Both the position numbers and the translations under genes were made by a program. Shown here in pieces: positions 1 through 9,366 of a stretch of 64,000 nt of DNA. The stretch comes from Flavobacterium humidisoli (GTDB lineage Bacteria > Bacteroidota > Bacteroidia > Flavobacteriales > Flavobacteriaceae): NCBI RefSeq assembly GCF_023272795.1, contig NZ_CP096829.1, positions 3,968,001-4,032,000 on the forward strand. The letters run 5' to 3'. How positions within the stretch are numbered: position 1 is the first letter of the stretch; each line of letters begins with the position of its first letter. Under the pieces are notes generated by a model. That model worked only from the letters and a program-made list of their open reading frames with translations. It searched no databases and was not told the DNA's origin.

Positions 1-630
1 AAATTCACCAACTGTTCCTGCTCCCAAAATAACAACTTCAGTAGGAGGAACGCCTGTAATGTTTCCAAACAAAAGGCCTTTTCCAAATTCGTTAGTAATC
101 ATTAATTCAGCTGCAATAAGGATTGAAGCCGTTCCTGCAATTTCGCTTAAAGATTTTACTGCAGGATAAGATCCGTCTTCATCTTTTATATATTCAAAAG
201 CTAAGGCTGTAATCTTTTTTTGCGCTAGCGCTTCAAAGTATTCTTTCTTTTTAGTTTTAAGCTGAATAGCAGAAATGATAACTGTTTCAGGATTAATCAT
301 TTCGATTTCTGCTAAAGTAGGCGGTTCTACTTTTAATAGAAACGGACAGCCAAAAACCCTTTTAGTGTCTTTTGTGATTTCTGCACCTGCATCTGCATAT
401 TCTTTATCCGTATAACTCGAACTTTCACCCGCTCCAGACTCGATCATAACGCGATGACCTTCATAAGTTAAAGAAGTGACTGCATCAGGCGTAAGGCAGA
501 TACGGCGTTCCTGATAACTTGTTTCTTTAGGAATTCCTATAAAGAGTTCTCTTTTAAAACGACCAACCTCAAGTTTTTCTTCTTGTGGTATTAATTGTTG
601 TTTTGTAAATGGAGTTAATGTGATTGACAT
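1..630 (-). CDS. ald: Alanine dehydrogenase, N-terminal part (gene runs off the left edge)
   Basis: The minus-strand frame is open from an ATG at 630 to the window edge, giving 210 codons. The translation begins MSITLTPFTKQQLIPQEEKL and continues through IGIPKETSYQERRICLTPDA, the N-terminal signature of the alanine dehydrogenase / pyridine nucleotide transhydrogenase family. It breaks off at VVILGAGTVGEF, the start of the NAD-binding Rossmann loop (GxGxxG). The enzyme interconverts L-alanine with pyruvate and ammonia using NAD in the cytoplasm. The longer N-terminal extension before IGIPKE is typical of the Bacteroidota form as I recall it. The family assignment is secure; the catalytic C-terminal half cannot be seen here. 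Confidence 0.88.
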   Translation of the reverse strand, partial: MSITLTPFTKQQLIPQEEKLEVGRFKRELFIGIPKETSYQERRICLTPDAVTSLTYEGHRVMIESGAGESSSYTDKEYADAGAEITKDTKRVFGCPFLLKVEPPTLAEIEMINPETVIISAIQLKTKKKEYFEALAQKKITALAFEYIKDEDGSYPAVKSLSEIAGTASILIAAELMITNEFGKGLLFGNITGVPPTEVVILGAGTVGEF

Positions 631-779
631 GGATAATGCAAAAAATTAAGGGTACAAATTACGTAAAAACTTTTAAAATTAGTGTAAAAATTCTGCTAAT
701 ACTCAGAGTTAAAAAATTAAGATCTAACTAACTGGTAAAAATGGCTGAATTTTTCTTTTTGCCGATATTTCTGTTGGCT

Positions 780-1187
780 TTAAACTAATTCTAGTTCTCT
801 TTTTCCATCAGGAAGTAATTTAATATTTATTGTAGAATGTTCTTCTGGAATTAAACTTGCGATTTTTTCAGACCATTCTATAAAACACCAATTTCCAGAG
901 TATAAATAATCGTCGACACCCATATCTAGCGCTTCGGTTTCTTTATTTAATCGGTAAAAATCAAAGTGATAAACTGTCTGGTTGTTAATAGTTTGGTATT
1001 CATTTACAAGAGAAAAAGTCGGACTGCTTGTTGCGTCTTCCACTCCAAGACTTTTGCATAGCTGCTTGATTAAAGTTGTTTTTCCGACGCCCATTTCTCC
1101 ATTAAAGAGAATGATTTTTTTAGGGTTTGCGGCAATAATCTGTTCGGCAACTTTTTGAATTTGATCTAATGAAAAAATGACATTCAT
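780..1187 (-). CDS. tsaE: tRNA threonylcarbamoyladenosine biosynthesis ATPase TsaE
   Basis: Small P-loop ATPase of the TsaE/YjeE family, which works with TsaB and TsaD to put the threonylcarbamoyl group on A37 of ANN-decoding tRNAs. The Walker A loop is visible as GEMGVGKTTLIKQL, followed by the family motif SSPTFSLVNEY and the HFDFYRL segment (Walker B region), then WCFIEWSEKI near the C-terminus. I chose the ATG at 1187 (MNVIFSLDQIQ), which gives 135 residues and matches the usual family N-terminus. An in-frame ATG at 1229 would add 14 atypical residues. It lies 89 bases downstream of porX on the same strand, so cotranscription with porX is plausible. Confidence 0.93.
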   Translation of the reverse strand: MNVIFSLDQIQKVAEQIIAANPKKIILFNGEMGVGKTTLIKQLCKSLGVEDATSSPTFSLVNEYQTINNQTVYHFDFYRLNKETEALDMGVDDYLYSGNWCFIEWSEKIASLIPEEHSTINIKLLPDGKRELELV

Positions 1188-1276
1188 TGTTATATTATTT
1201 TTGCCACGAATTTCACGAATTTTCATCAATTAAAATATATTTACTAATGAAAATTCGCGGCATTCTTGACAATATT

Positions 1277-2830
1277 TTATTTAGGATTAAAAACCAGAAA
1301 CGGAATAATCATTTCTTCTAAGGAAATTCCTCCGTGTTGGTAGGTATTTTTGTAATAACTCACATAATGATTATAGTTGTTTACATAGGCCAAGAAAAAA
1401 TCATTTTTGGCAAAAATAAACGAACTGCTCATATTTATCGCAGGTAAACCAATGGTTTTAGGCTCTTTTACTACATAAACATCTTTTTGTTCGTAAGTTA
1501 AACTACGCCCAGTTTTGTAACGTAAATTTAGACTTGTATTTTTATCTCCAACAACTTTCGAGGGATTTTTGACATTAATTGTTCCGTGGTCTGTAGTTAA
1601 GATCAGTTTGAATCCTAAAAGCTGTGCCTGCTGAATAATTTCTAATAATGGAGAATTTTTAAACCAGCTTAAAGTTAAAGAGCGATAGGCTTTGTCGTCT
1701 GATGCCAATTCTTTTACTACTTCCATTTCGGTTTTAGCGTGCGAAAGCATATCAACGAAATTGTAAACCACAGTTACTAAATCATTTCCTTTTAAAGCTT
1801 TAAAGTTTTCTGCTAACTTTTTCCCACCAGCATAATTGGTGATTTTGAAATAATCTTCTTTAATATTTAAACCTAAACGTTTTAATTGGGGCGATAAAAA
1901 TTCTGCCTCGTAAAGGTTTTTTCCGCCATCTTCAACATCATTTTTCCAATATTCAGGAAACTGTTTTTCCATTTCTAAAGGCATTAAACCTGAGAAAATT
2001 GAATTTCGAGCATATTGTGTAGCTGTTGGAAGAATAGAATAATAAGGTACTTCTTTTTCTAGTTTGTAATAATTTGAAATGACAGATTCAAAAGATTTCC
2101 ATTGATCATATCTTAGATTGTCAATTACAACAAAGAGAATTGGCTTGTCTTTCTTTTTAAGTTCGGGAACAACAAGTTCTTTAAATAAGGTATTAGACTG
2201 TATGGGTTTATCTGCTTTTGGAGCAAACCAATCTTCATAGTTTCGTTCAATGAATTTTCCGAATTGAGAATTGGCTTCTACTTTTTGAGATTCTAAAATT
2301 TCAATCATCGCTGTATCATTGATGTCTTCTAGTTTTAATTCCCAAAAAAGCAATTTTTTATACAATTCAATCCAGTCTTCATAAGAATTAACCATTGCCA
2401 ATTCCATTGAAATTTTTCTGAATTCCTTCTGGTAATCTAAAGTTGTTTTTTCTGTAATTAATCTCGAATCATCCAAGTTTTTCTTCAAACTCAATAGAAT
2501 CTGATTCGGATTTACGGGTTTAATCAAATAGTCAGCAATTTTAGAACCAATGGCTTCTTCCATTATATATTCTTCCTCACTCTTGGTAATCATAATCATC
2601 GGAATTGCTGAATTTTTTTCTTTCATTTCAGAAAGTGTTTCCAATCCGCTCATTCCAGGCATATTTTCGTCTAGAAAAACAATATCAAAATTATCTTCTT
2701 CAAACAAGGCAATGGCGTCTAATCCGTTATTACAAGTAGTAACTTCGTAATTCTTTTTTTCTAGAAATAATATGTGAGGCTTTAAAAGATCGATTTCATC
2801 GTCGACCCAAAGTATTTTTATCTTATCCAT
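1277..2830 (-). CDS. porX: PorX: response regulator with PglZ/alkaline-phosphatase domain, T9SS regulator
   Basis: 517 residues with two clear parts. Residues 1-120 are a CheY-type receiver with acidic pocket D10/D11, phospho-acceptor D54 (FLDENMPGMSG), T82 and K104 (YLIKP). From about 230 to the end is a PglZ-type alkaline-phosphatase fold: VVIDNLRYDQW with D237, PTATQYARNS with T271, FVDMLSHAKTE with D360/H364, TTDHGT with D414/H415, and a terminal QHGGISLEEMIIP. This architecture is that of PorX, which with the kinase PorY and sigma factor SigP controls type IX secretion genes. The PglZ domain is reported to be a zinc-dependent phosphodiesterase acting on oligonucleotides. No porY is nearby. 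The identity rests on domain order plus length. Confidence 0.93.
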   Translation of the reverse strand: MDKIKILWVDDEIDLLKPHILFLEKKNYEVTTCNNGLDAIALFEEDNFDIVFLDENMPGMSGLETLSEMKEKNSAIPMIMITKSEEEYIMEEAIGSKIADYLIKPVNPNQILLSLKKNLDDSRLITEKTTLDYQKEFRKISMELAMVNSYEDWIELYKKLLFWELKLEDINDTAMIEILESQKVEANSQFGKFIERNYEDWFAPKADKPIQSNTLFKELVVPELKKKDKPILFVVIDNLRYDQWKSFESVISNYYKLEKEVPYYSILPTATQYARNSIFSGLMPLEMEKQFPEYWKNDVEDGGKNLYEAEFLSPQLKRLGLNIKEDYFKITNYAGGKKLAENFKALKGNDLVTVVYNFVDMLSHAKTEMEVVKELASDDKAYRSLTLSWFKNSPLLEIIQQAQLLGFKLILTTDHGTINVKNPSKVVGDKNTSLNLRYKTGRSLTYEQKDVYVVKEPKTIGLPAINMSSSFIFAKNDFFLAYVNNYNHYVSYYKNTYQHGGISLEEMIIPFLVFNPK

Positions 2831-3022
2831 AAATCAATTTAATTTTACTGCAATTTAAAGTTATAGAACTTAAAAAGTATTAAAAATAGTATAAAATTAC
2901 TAAAGTTGAAGCATGATTTTATTTTGAATTTTAACATTTTTAAATGTATTTTATTGATAATCATGGTAATTTAAAGTGTGATTTTTAAATAAAAAACACC
3001 AAACTCTTTATACTTATTTACT

Positions 3023-3030
3023 TATATTTG
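3023..3030 (+). promoter_or_regulatory. Candidate -7 box (TATATTTG) for the HD-domain gene
   Basis: An exact match to the Bacteroidota -7 consensus TAnnTTTG, 23 bases upstream of the GTG start at 3054. I see no convincing TTTG box 17-23 bases further up, so the assignment rests on the -7 element and its position. Confidence 0.5.
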
Positions 3031-3053
3031 TTGACCAAAAAAATAACTGAACT

Positions 3054-4283
3054 GTGACTCAGATCAATAAATTAAAAATATTCAACGATCCTATATATGG
3101 TTTCATTACGATTCCAAACGAACTAGTTTACGATTTAATTCAGCATCCTTATTTTCAGCGTCTACGTCGTATTTCGCAAATGGGATTGTCGTATTTGGTA
3201 TATCCAGGAGCAAATCATACTCGTTTTCATCACGCATTAGGATGCATGCATTTGATGAAGAAAGCAATTGATACGCTTCGTTTTAAAGATGTTGTGATTT
3301 CTGAAGAAGAAGAGAATGCGCTTTTAATAGCAATTTTGCTTCACGATATTGGGCACGGGCCATTTTCGCATGCTATGGAAAAAAGTATTGTAGAAGATGT
3401 ACATCACGAAGCGATTTCATTATTATTTATGAATCAGCTGAATGAGGAATTTGGTGGAAGACTAAGTTTGGCAATTCAGGTTTTTAAAGGAGAATACCAT
3501 AGGAAGTTCATGTTGCAATTGATTTCAAGTCAGTTGGATATGGATCGAATGGATTATTTAAAGCGTGATAGTTTTTATACAGGTGTAGCGGAAGGAAATG
3601 TAAATTCTGAACGATTGATTCAGATGATGAATGTTGAAAATGATGTTTTAGTTATTGAAGAAAAAGGGATTTATTCTGTAGAAAAATTCCTGCTTTCAAG
3701 AAGATTAATGTATTGGCAAGCTTATTTGCACAAAACCAGTTTGGTGGCCGAATTAATTTTGATGAAGGTCTTAAAAAGAGCAAAAGAATTAGTATTAAAA
3801 GGAGTGGATCTTCCTTGTAGTGAACCGCTTTCATATTTTATGCATAATAAAATTACACTTGAAGATTTTGATGCCGAAAAATTGGATTTGTTTTCGCAAT
3901 TGGATGATTTTGATATTATTAGCGCGTTGAAAGCTTGGCAGAGACAAGACGATTTTGTTTTAAGTACTTTGAGTAAAATGATAATCAATAGAGATTTGCT
4001 TAAAATTAAGATGAGCGCTGAGAAAGTTTCTATGGAAGAATCTCAATCTTTGAAAGAGCAGTTTGCTAATAAGCATCATATTTCGCAATTAGACGCAGGA
4101 TATTTTATTTTTAGAGGAAAAATAAAAAACCAAGCGTACAGTAAAGAAGCAGAACCTATTCGTATTTTGAAAAAAGATAAAACAATTGAAGATGTTGTTG
4201 AAGCTTCTGACCAGCTGAATTTGAAATCGTTATCTAAATTGGTAACAAAATATTATATCTGTTTCCCAAAACAACTTATATAA
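3054..4283 (+). CDS. HD-domain phosphohydrolase (dGTPase-like)
   Basis: 409-residue HD-superfamily metal-dependent phosphohydrolase. The family N-terminal signature IFNDPIYGFITIP is followed by HPYFQRLRRISQMG and a metal-binding set: H in NHTRFHHALG, HDIGHGPFSHAME, and the later D of QLDMDRMDYLKRD. This subgroup, related to dNTP triphosphohydrolases and SAMHD1, is widespread in Bacteroidota, but its physiological substrate is not established. The start is GTG at 3054: the homologous N-terminus (TQINKLKIFNDP) begins there and no ATG lies between it and the promoter box. It is divergent from porX, and a 39-base gap leads into lpxD, so it may head the lipid A gene cluster. Confidence 0.88.
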   Translation: MTQINKLKIFNDPIYGFITIPNELVYDLIQHPYFQRLRRISQMGLSYLVYPGANHTRFHHALGCMHLMKKAIDTLRFKDVVISEEEENALLIAILLHDIGHGPFSHAMEKSIVEDVHHEAISLLFMNQLNEEFGGRLSLAIQVFKGEYHRKFMLQLISSQLDMDRMDYLKRDSFYTGVAEGNVNSERLIQMMNVENDVLVIEEKGIYSVEKFLLSRRLMYWQAYLHKTSLVAELILMKVLKRAKELVLKGVDLPCSEPLSYFMHNKITLEDFDAEKLDLFSQLDDFDIISALKAWQRQDDFVLSTLSKMIINRDLLKIKMSAEKVSMEESQSLKEQFANKHHISQLDAGYFIFRGKIKNQAYSKEAEPIRILKKDKTIEDVVEASDQLNLKSLSKLVTKYYICFPKQLI

Positions 4284-4309
4284 AATTAACATTTAAAACC
4301 TATTTTTTA

Positions 4310-4317
4310 TATTTTTG
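4310..4317 (+). promoter_or_regulatory. Candidate -7 box (TATTTTTG) just upstream of lpxD
   Basis: An exact TAnnTTTG match ends only five bases before the lpxD ATG. A start site at the usual distance would fall at or just inside the start codon, giving a leaderless or nearly leaderless mRNA, or else the box is fortuitous and lpxD is read from the HD gene promoter. Confidence 0.35.
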
Positions 4318-4322
4318 TCGCG

Positions 4323-5366
4323 ATGAAATTTACAGCAGAACAAATAGCAGGAATTTTAGAAGGAGAAGTTGTTGGGAATCCCAATGCTGAAGTTTCTAAG
4401 CTTTCTAAAATCGAAGAAGGAGAGGAAGGATCTCTTACTTTTTTGGCTAACCCAAAGTATATCAATTATATATATACTACAAAAGCGACGGTAACAATTG
4501 TTAATGATAGCTTTATTCCGGAACAGGAAATTACAACTACACTAATTAAAGTGGAAGATGCTTATGCGGCGTTTTCTAAACTTTTACATTTTTATAATCA
4601 GGTAAAATTAAACAAAAACGGTATCGAACCTCAGTCTTTTATGTCTGAAGGAACGAAATACGGGGAAAATTTATATTTAGGTAGTTTTAGCTATATCGGG
4701 CAGAATGTTGTTTTAGGTAATAATGTGAAAATCTATCCAAATAGTTTTATTGGTGATAATGTTGTTATTGGCGACAATGTATTCATTTTTGCCGGCGCAA
4801 AGATCTATTCAGAAACTGTAATTGGCAATAATTGTACGGTTCATTCTGGCGTTATAATTGGTGCTGATGGTTTTGGTTTTGCTCCAAATGAAAACGGTGA
4901 GTACAGTAAAGTTCCTCAAATTGGAAACGTTATTATTGAAGATAATGTAGATATTGGCGCGAACACAACAATAGATAGAGCAACTCTAGGTTCTACAATT
5001 ATTAGAAAAGGAGTTAAGTTAGACAATCAAATTCAGATTGCCCATAATGTAGAAATAGGAAAAAACACTGTAATAGCCGCTCAAAGTGGTGTTGCAGGGT
5101 CTACAAAAATTGGTGAAAATTGTATGATTGGAGGGCAAGTAGGTATCGCAGGTCATTTAATTATAGGAAATAATGTTAGGCTTCAAGCGCAATCGGGTGT
5201 AGCTAGAAACATTAAAGATGACGAAGTTCTACAAGGAACTCCATCTCTTGGATATACAGATTTTAATAAATCGTACGTTCATTTTAAGAATCTGCCTAAA
5301 ATTGTGGCTGAAGTTGAAGAATTAAAAAAACAAATAATAAACCCAAAAAATGGAAATAATGGTTAA
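4323..5366 (+). CDS. lpxD: UDP-3-O-(3-hydroxyacyl)glucosamine N-acyltransferase LpxD
   Basis: 347 residues, the normal length for LpxD, which adds the second hydroxyacyl chain, amide-linked, in lipid A synthesis. Residues 1-100 form the uridine-binding domain ([18 protein letters not shown]). Residues 105-310 are a left-handed beta-helix of hexapeptide repeats. The catalytic histidine is H241 in [11 protein letters not shown], and the [15 protein letters not shown] loop is the canonical LpxD segment. It overlaps the next gene by eight bases, and the cluster order lpxD, lpxC-fabZ, lpxA is standard for Bacteroidota. A second, shorter LpxD-like protein follows at 8435; this first copy has the more canonical active-site loop. 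Confidence 0.95.
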   Translation: MKFTAEQIAGILEGEVVGNPNAEVSKLSKIEEGEEGSLTFLANPKYINYIYTTKATVTIVNDSFIPEQEITTTLIKVEDAYAAFSKLLHFYNQVKLNKNGIEPQSFMSEGTKYGENLYLGSFSYIGQNVVLGNNVKIYPNSFIGDNVVIGDNVFIFAGAKIYSETVIGNNCTVHSGVIIGADGFGFAPNENGEYSKVPQIGNVIIEDNVDIGANTTIDRATLGSTIIRKGVKLDNQIQIAHNVEIGKNTVIAAQSGVAGSTKIGENCMIGGQVGIAGHLIIGNNVRLQAQSGVARNIKDDEVLQGTPSLGYTDFNKSYVHFKNLPKIVAEVEELKKQIINPKNGNNG

Positions 5367-6747
5367 ACAGAAGACCATCAAAAATGAAATTTCGCTAACA
5401 GGAGTTGGTTTACACACTGGAAAAGAAGTTACAATGACTTTTAAACCTGCACCCGTTAATAATGGTTTCACTTTTGTAAGAGTAGATTTGCAAGGTCAAC
5501 CAGTAATTGAAGCTGATGCTAATTATGTTGTTAATACTCAAAGAGGAACAAATCTTGAGAAACTTGGTGTGAAAATTCAAACACCAGAACATGTTTTGGC
5601 TGCAGTGGTTGGCTGTGATTTGGATAATATTATTATTGAATTGAATGCCTCTGAACTTCCAATTATGGATGGTTCATCAAAATATTTTGTTGAAGCTATT
5701 GAAAAAGCAGGAATCGAAGAACAAGATGCGCAACGTAATGTTTATGTTGTAAAAGAAGTTATCTCTTTTACAGACGAAGCAACAGGAAGCGAAATTCTGG
5801 TTATGCCAAGCGACGAATATCAGGTTACTACTATGGTAGATTTTGGTACGAAAGTTTTAGGTACTCAAAATGCTACTCTTAAAAGTTTAACAGATTTTAA
5901 ATCTGAAATTGCAAGCTCAAGAACTTTTAGTTTCTTACACGAATTAGAGTCTTTGTTAGAGCACGGACTTATTAAGGGTGGAGATTTAAACAATGCAATT
6001 GTATACGTAGATAAAGAAATCTCTGAATCTACAATGGAGAATTTAAAGAAAGCATTTGGTAAAGAAGAGATTTCTGTTAAACCAAATGGAGTTTTAGATA
6101 ATTTGACTTTACACTATCCAAACGAAGCTGCAAGACACAAACTTCTTGATGTAATTGGAGATTTGTCTCTTATTGGAGTTCGTATTCAAGGAAAAATTAT
6201 TGCTAACAAGCCAGGGCACTTTGTAAACACTCAGTTTGCAAAGAAATTAGCAAAAATTATCAAAATAGAGCAGAGAAATCATGTTCCTACTTATGATTTA
6301 CATCAAGAACCATTGATGGATATTCATAAAATCATGTCTATGCTGCCTCATAGACCACCATTCTTGTTAATAGACAGAATTATTGAAATGTCTGATCGCC
6401 ATGTAGTAGGATTGAAAAATGTTACTATGAACGAGAATTTCTTCGTAGGCCACTTTCCAGAAGCTCCAGTTATGCCAGGTGTATTAATTGTAGAAGCAAT
6501 GGCACAAACAGGTGGAATATTAGTGTTAAGCACTGTTCCAGATCCTGAAAATTACTTAACATATTTCATGAAAATTGACAATGTTAAATTTAAGCACAAA
6601 GTATTGCCAGGTGATACTTTAATTTTTAAATGTGAGTTAATTTCTCCTATCAGAAGAGGAATTTGTCATATGCAAGCAAATGCTTACGCAAATGGTAAAT
6701 TGGTAACAGAGGCAGAATTAATGGCACAAATAGCAAGAAAACAATAA
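5359..6747 (+). CDS. lpxC-fabZ: Bifunctional LpxC deacetylase / FabZ 3-hydroxyacyl-ACP dehydratase
   Basis: A fusion of two enzymes, standard in Bacteroidota. Residues 1 to about 305 are LpxC, the zinc deacetylase that commits UDP-GlcNAc derivatives to lipid A. Visible ligands are the H of TPEHVLAAV and the H and D of [11 protein letters not shown], with the catalytic H of NKPGHF. From about 320 to the end is FabZ, the hot-dog-fold dehydratase of fatty-acid elongation ([14 protein letters not shown]; active site H in [12 protein letters not shown] and E in VEAMAQTGG). I start it at 5359 (MVKQKTIK), giving an ATGGTTAA overlap with the lpxD stop that suggests translational coupling. An ATG at 5350 would add three residues. 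The fusion ties lipid A commitment to hydroxyacyl chain supply. Confidence 0.95.
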   Translation: MVKQKTIKNEISLTGVGLHTGKEVTMTFKPAPVNNGFTFVRVDLQGQPVIEADANYVVNTQRGTNLEKLGVKIQTPEHVLAAVVGCDLDNIIIELNASELPIMDGSSKYFVEAIEKAGIEEQDAQRNVYVVKEVISFTDEATGSEILVMPSDEYQVTTMVDFGTKVLGTQNATLKSLTDFKSEIASSRTFSFLHELESLLEHGLIKGGDLNNAIVYVDKEISESTMENLKKAFGKEEISVKPNGVLDNLTLHYPNEAARHKLLDVIGDLSLIGVRIQGKIIANKPGHFVNTQFAKKLAKIIKIEQRNHVPTYDLHQEPLMDIHKIMSMLPHRPPFLLIDRIIEMSDRHVVGLKNVTMNENFFVGHFPEAPVMPGVLIVEAMAQTGGILVLSTVPDPENYLTYFMKIDNVKFKHKVLPGDTLIFKCELISPIRRGICHMQANAYANGKLVTEAELMAQIARKQ

Positions 6748-6821
6748 TAAATTATCAAATTTATTGTTTAGGTTTGTTGCTTCAAATTAGAATATTTTAA
6801 TTAAAAATATAAAACATACAG

Positions 6822-7607
6822 ATGAATCAACCATTAGCATATGTTCATCCAGGCGCGAAAATCGCTAAAAATGTTGTAATAGAGCCATTTACAACAATTC
6901 ACAATAATGTTGTTATTGGTGATGGTACTTGGATTGGTTCAAACGTGACCATTATGGAAGGTGCTCGAATTGGAAAAAACTGTAATATTTTTCCAGGAGC
7001 TGTAATTTCTGCAGTGCCACAAGATTTAAAATTTGGAGGTGAAGATTCTCTTGCTATTATCGGTGATAATTGTACAATTAGAGAATGCGTAACTATAAAT
7101 AGAGGAACAATTGCTTCTGGTCAGACTGTAATTGGTAATAATTGTTTAGTAATGGCTTATGCTCACATCGCGCACGATTGTGAGATCGGAAATAATGCAA
7201 TTATTGTAAATGGTGTTGCATTAGCTGGACACGTAGTAGTTGGTAATCATGCAGTTATTGGAGGTTTAGCAGCAATTCACCAGTTTATCCATATTGGAGA
7301 TCATGCAATGATTTCTGGCGGATCATTGGTAAGAAAAGACGTTCCTCCGTTTACAAAAGCGGCAAAAGAGCCGTTGTCTTATGTTGGAATCAATTCTGTT
7401 GGTTTAAGAAGAAGAGGTTTTACTACTGAAAAGATTAGAGAAATTCAGGAAATCTATAGAATTTTATACCAAAAGAATTATAATACAACTCAAGCTTTAA
7501 GTATTATTGAGGCTGAAATGGAAGCGACTCCAGAAAGAGATGAAATTCTAGATTTTATTAGAAATTCTTCTCGAGGAATTATGAAAGGTTACTCGGGTAA
7601 CTATTAA
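6822..7607 (+). CDS. lpxA: Acyl-ACP--UDP-N-acetylglucosamine O-acyltransferase LpxA
   Basis: 261 residues, the typical LpxA length. It catalyses the first acylation of UDP-GlcNAc in lipid A synthesis. Hexapeptide beta-helix repeats run from about residue 8 to 185, including YVHPGAKIAKNVVIEPF, ISAVPQDLKFGGED and AHIAHDCEIG. H118 corresponds to the catalytic His of E. coli LpxA and H115 to its neighbour. The C-terminal helical part (GLRRRGFTTEKIREIQEIYR) is the usual LpxA tail. It follows lpxC-fabZ after 74 bases without an obvious terminator, so the three lpx genes are probably cotranscribed. Confidence 0.96.
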   Translation: MNQPLAYVHPGAKIAKNVVIEPFTTIHNNVVIGDGTWIGSNVTIMEGARIGKNCNIFPGAVISAVPQDLKFGGEDSLAIIGDNCTIRECVTINRGTIASGQTVIGNNCLVMAYAHIAHDCEIGNNAIIVNGVALAGHVVVGNHAVIGGLAAIHQFIHIGDHAMISGGSLVRKDVPPFTKAAKEPLSYVGINSVGLRRRGFTTEKIREIQEIYRILYQKNYNTTQALSIIEAEMEATPERDEILDFIRNSSRGIMKGYSGNY

Positions 7608-7613
7608 TTTTAG

Positions 7614-7630
7614 TCCCGATAGCTTCGGGA
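7614..7630. repeat. Short intergenic palindrome (TCCCGA / TCGGGA)
   Basis: The inverted repeat TCCCGATAGCTTCGGGA lies seven bases after the lpxA stop. Similar TCCCGATAGC palindromes are, as I recall, common dispersed intergenic elements in Flavobacterium. No T-tract follows, so it is not a classic terminator. From about 7690 to 7735 the rest of the gap holds reiterated words of the form AATCTAAAATCTA. Confidence 0.5.
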
Positions 7631-7746
7631 TAGATTTCTGATTTTGGATTTCTAAACGACAGATAATAAATAACAAAAAAAATGAAGATTGATTCTTTGT
7701 CTAGAATCTAAAATCTACATTCTAAAATCTAAAATAAAAAATACAA

Positions 7747-8313
7747 ATGGCATCTACATCAGATATTAGAAACGGATTGTGTATTAAATTTAATCACGAT
7801 ATCTATAAAATCATCGAATTTCTTCACGTAAAACCTGGAAAAGGTCCAGCTTTCGTAAGAACAAAACTAAAGAGTTTAACTTCTGGTAAAATATTAGATA
7901 ATACTTTTTCAGCAGGTCACAAAATTGACGTTATTCGTGTTGAAACGCATACATTTCAATATTTATACCCAGAAGGTGATGAATTTCACTTTATGAATGC
8001 TGAAACGTTTGAGCAAATTTCTTTGAACAAAAACATTTTGGATGCTCCAGATTTGTTAAAAGAAGGAACAAACGTTATGGTACAAATCAACACAGAAACC
8101 GATTTGCCATTATCAGTAGATATGCCTGCATCTGTAATTCTTGAAGTTACTTATGCTGAGCCAGGTGTAAAAGGAAACACAGCAACAAATGCTACTAAAA
8201 ATGCTACAGTAGAAACTGGAGCAAACATAAATGTTCCTTTGTTTATCAACGAAGGTGATAAAATTAAAATCGATACAGCTTCAGGTTCTTACATGGAGCG
8301 TGTTAAAGAATAG
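7747..8313 (+). CDS. efp: Elongation factor P
   Basis: 188 residues, the normal length for EF-P, which rescues ribosomes stalled at polyproline stretches. The KOW-like domain I at the N-terminus carries the loop HVKPGKGPAFVRTK. K32 corresponds to the lysine modified in some bacteria (K34 in E. coli), and no modification enzyme is visible nearby. Two OB-fold domains follow (FQYLYPEGDEFHFMNAETFE, then DLPLSVDMPASVILEVTYAE and the terminal INEGDKIKIDTASGSYMERV). Its place inside an lpx gene block is conserved in Bacteroidota as I recall. Confidence 0.96.
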   Translation: MASTSDIRNGLCIKFNHDIYKIIEFLHVKPGKGPAFVRTKLKSLTSGKILDNTFSAGHKIDVIRVETHTFQYLYPEGDEFHFMNAETFEQISLNKNILDAPDLLKEGTNVMVQINTETDLPLSVDMPASVILEVTYAEPGVKGNTATNATKNATVETGANINVPLFINEGDKIKIDTASGSYMERVKE

Positions 8314-8339
8314 TTATTTTAATTAAGATAATTTGACAA

Positions 8340-8401
8340 TGAGTCAATTAGATAATCTGTGAATCGACATAATTTTGTATATTCACATTCTAATTGACTC
8401 A
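8340..8401. repeat. Intergenic hairpin between efp and the second lpxD-like gene
   Basis: A perfect 13-base inverted repeat (TGAGTCAATTAGA at 8340-8352 and its complement at 8389-8401), with an inner GTGAAT/ATTCAC pair. There is no poly-T run, so this does not look like a simple terminator. It belongs to the group of fold-back spacers described in the findings. Confidence 0.6.
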
Positions 8402-8434
8402 TTTTCTAATTTACAAGTTTTCTAATTATACTAT

Positions 8435-9364
8435 ATGAAATTTCCAAAGAGTCATTCTTTACAAGAAATTGCCAATTTGCTTAACTGCAAATTTATTGGA
8501 GACAAAGACTTTCAAGTTTTAGGCATGAACGAGATACACGTTGTAGAGCCTGGAGATATTGTTTTTGTGGACCATCCAAAATACTACGATAAAGCTTTAC
8601 AATCGGCTGCGACCATTGTTTTGATAAACAAAGAAGTAGAATGCCCAGAAGGTAAAGCGCTTTTAATCTCAGATGACCCTTTTAGAGATTTTAATATTCT
8701 TACCAAGCATTTTAAGCCTTTTCAGTTTGCTAATGTCGCTATTGCAGCATCTGCAGAAATAGGAGAGGGAACTGTAATTCAGCCTAATACATTTGTTGGG
8801 AACCATGTGAAAATTGGAAAAAATTGTCTAATACATTCTAATGTTTCTATTTACGATTATACTGTAATTGGGGATAATGTAATCATACATGCAGGAACTA
8901 TTTTAGGGGCCGATGCTTTTTATTATAAAAAACGTCCAGAAGGTTTTGATCAGTTAGTTTCAGGTGGAAGAGTTGTTATTGAAGATAATGTTGGTATTGG
9001 AGCTTTGTGCACAATCGATAAAGGTGTTACAGGTGATACAACAATTGGAGCTGGGACAAAACTAGATAATCAAGTACATGTTGGACATGATACTGTCATC
9101 GGAAAAAAATGTTTAATTGCCTCACAAACTGGTATTGCTGGTTGTGTTATTATTGAAGATGAAGTAACAATGTGGGGACAAGTTGGAACCACAAGCGGTA
9201 TTACAATTGGTGCAAAAGCCGTTGTAATGGGGCAAACGGGTGTGACTAAATCAGTTGAAGGTGGAAAATCGTATTTTGGTACTCCAATTGAAGAGTCTAG
9301 AGAAAAATTGAAACAATTAGCCAATATTAAGAAGATTCCTGAAATTTTAAATAAATTGAAGTAA
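8435..9364 (+). CDS. LpxD-like N-acyltransferase (second copy, paralogue)
   Basis: 309 residues with the LpxD plan: an N-terminal domain (FVDHPKYYDKALQSAATIVL), then a hexapeptide beta-helix. H218 in DNQVHVGHDTVIG aligns with the catalytic histidine of LpxD. It is about 40 residues shorter than the upstream LpxD, and the loop that reads GADGFGF there reads GADAFYYKKRPEGF here. A different acyl or nucleotide-sugar substrate is therefore possible. Proteins like this are usually annotated LpxD. It is followed after two bases by the NTF2-like gene, with which it is almost certainly cotranscribed. The fold assignment is firm, the exact reaction is not. Confidence 0.8.
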   Translation: MKFPKSHSLQEIANLLNCKFIGDKDFQVLGMNEIHVVEPGDIVFVDHPKYYDKALQSAATIVLINKEVECPEGKALLISDDPFRDFNILTKHFKPFQFANVAIAASAEIGEGTVIQPNTFVGNHVKIGKNCLIHSNVSIYDYTVIGDNVIIHAGTILGADAFYYKKRPEGFDQLVSGGRVVIEDNVGIGALCTIDKGVTGDTTIGAGTKLDNQVHVGHDTVIGKKCLIASQTGIAGCVIIEDEVTMWGQVGTTSGITIGAKAVVMGQTGVTKSVEGGKSYFGTPIEESREKLKQLANIKKIPEILNKLK

Positions 9365-9366
9365 TT

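Noticed and set aside
2550..2750. Antisense frame within porX
   Set aside because: Shadow of the porX coding frame; no start context or independent signal.
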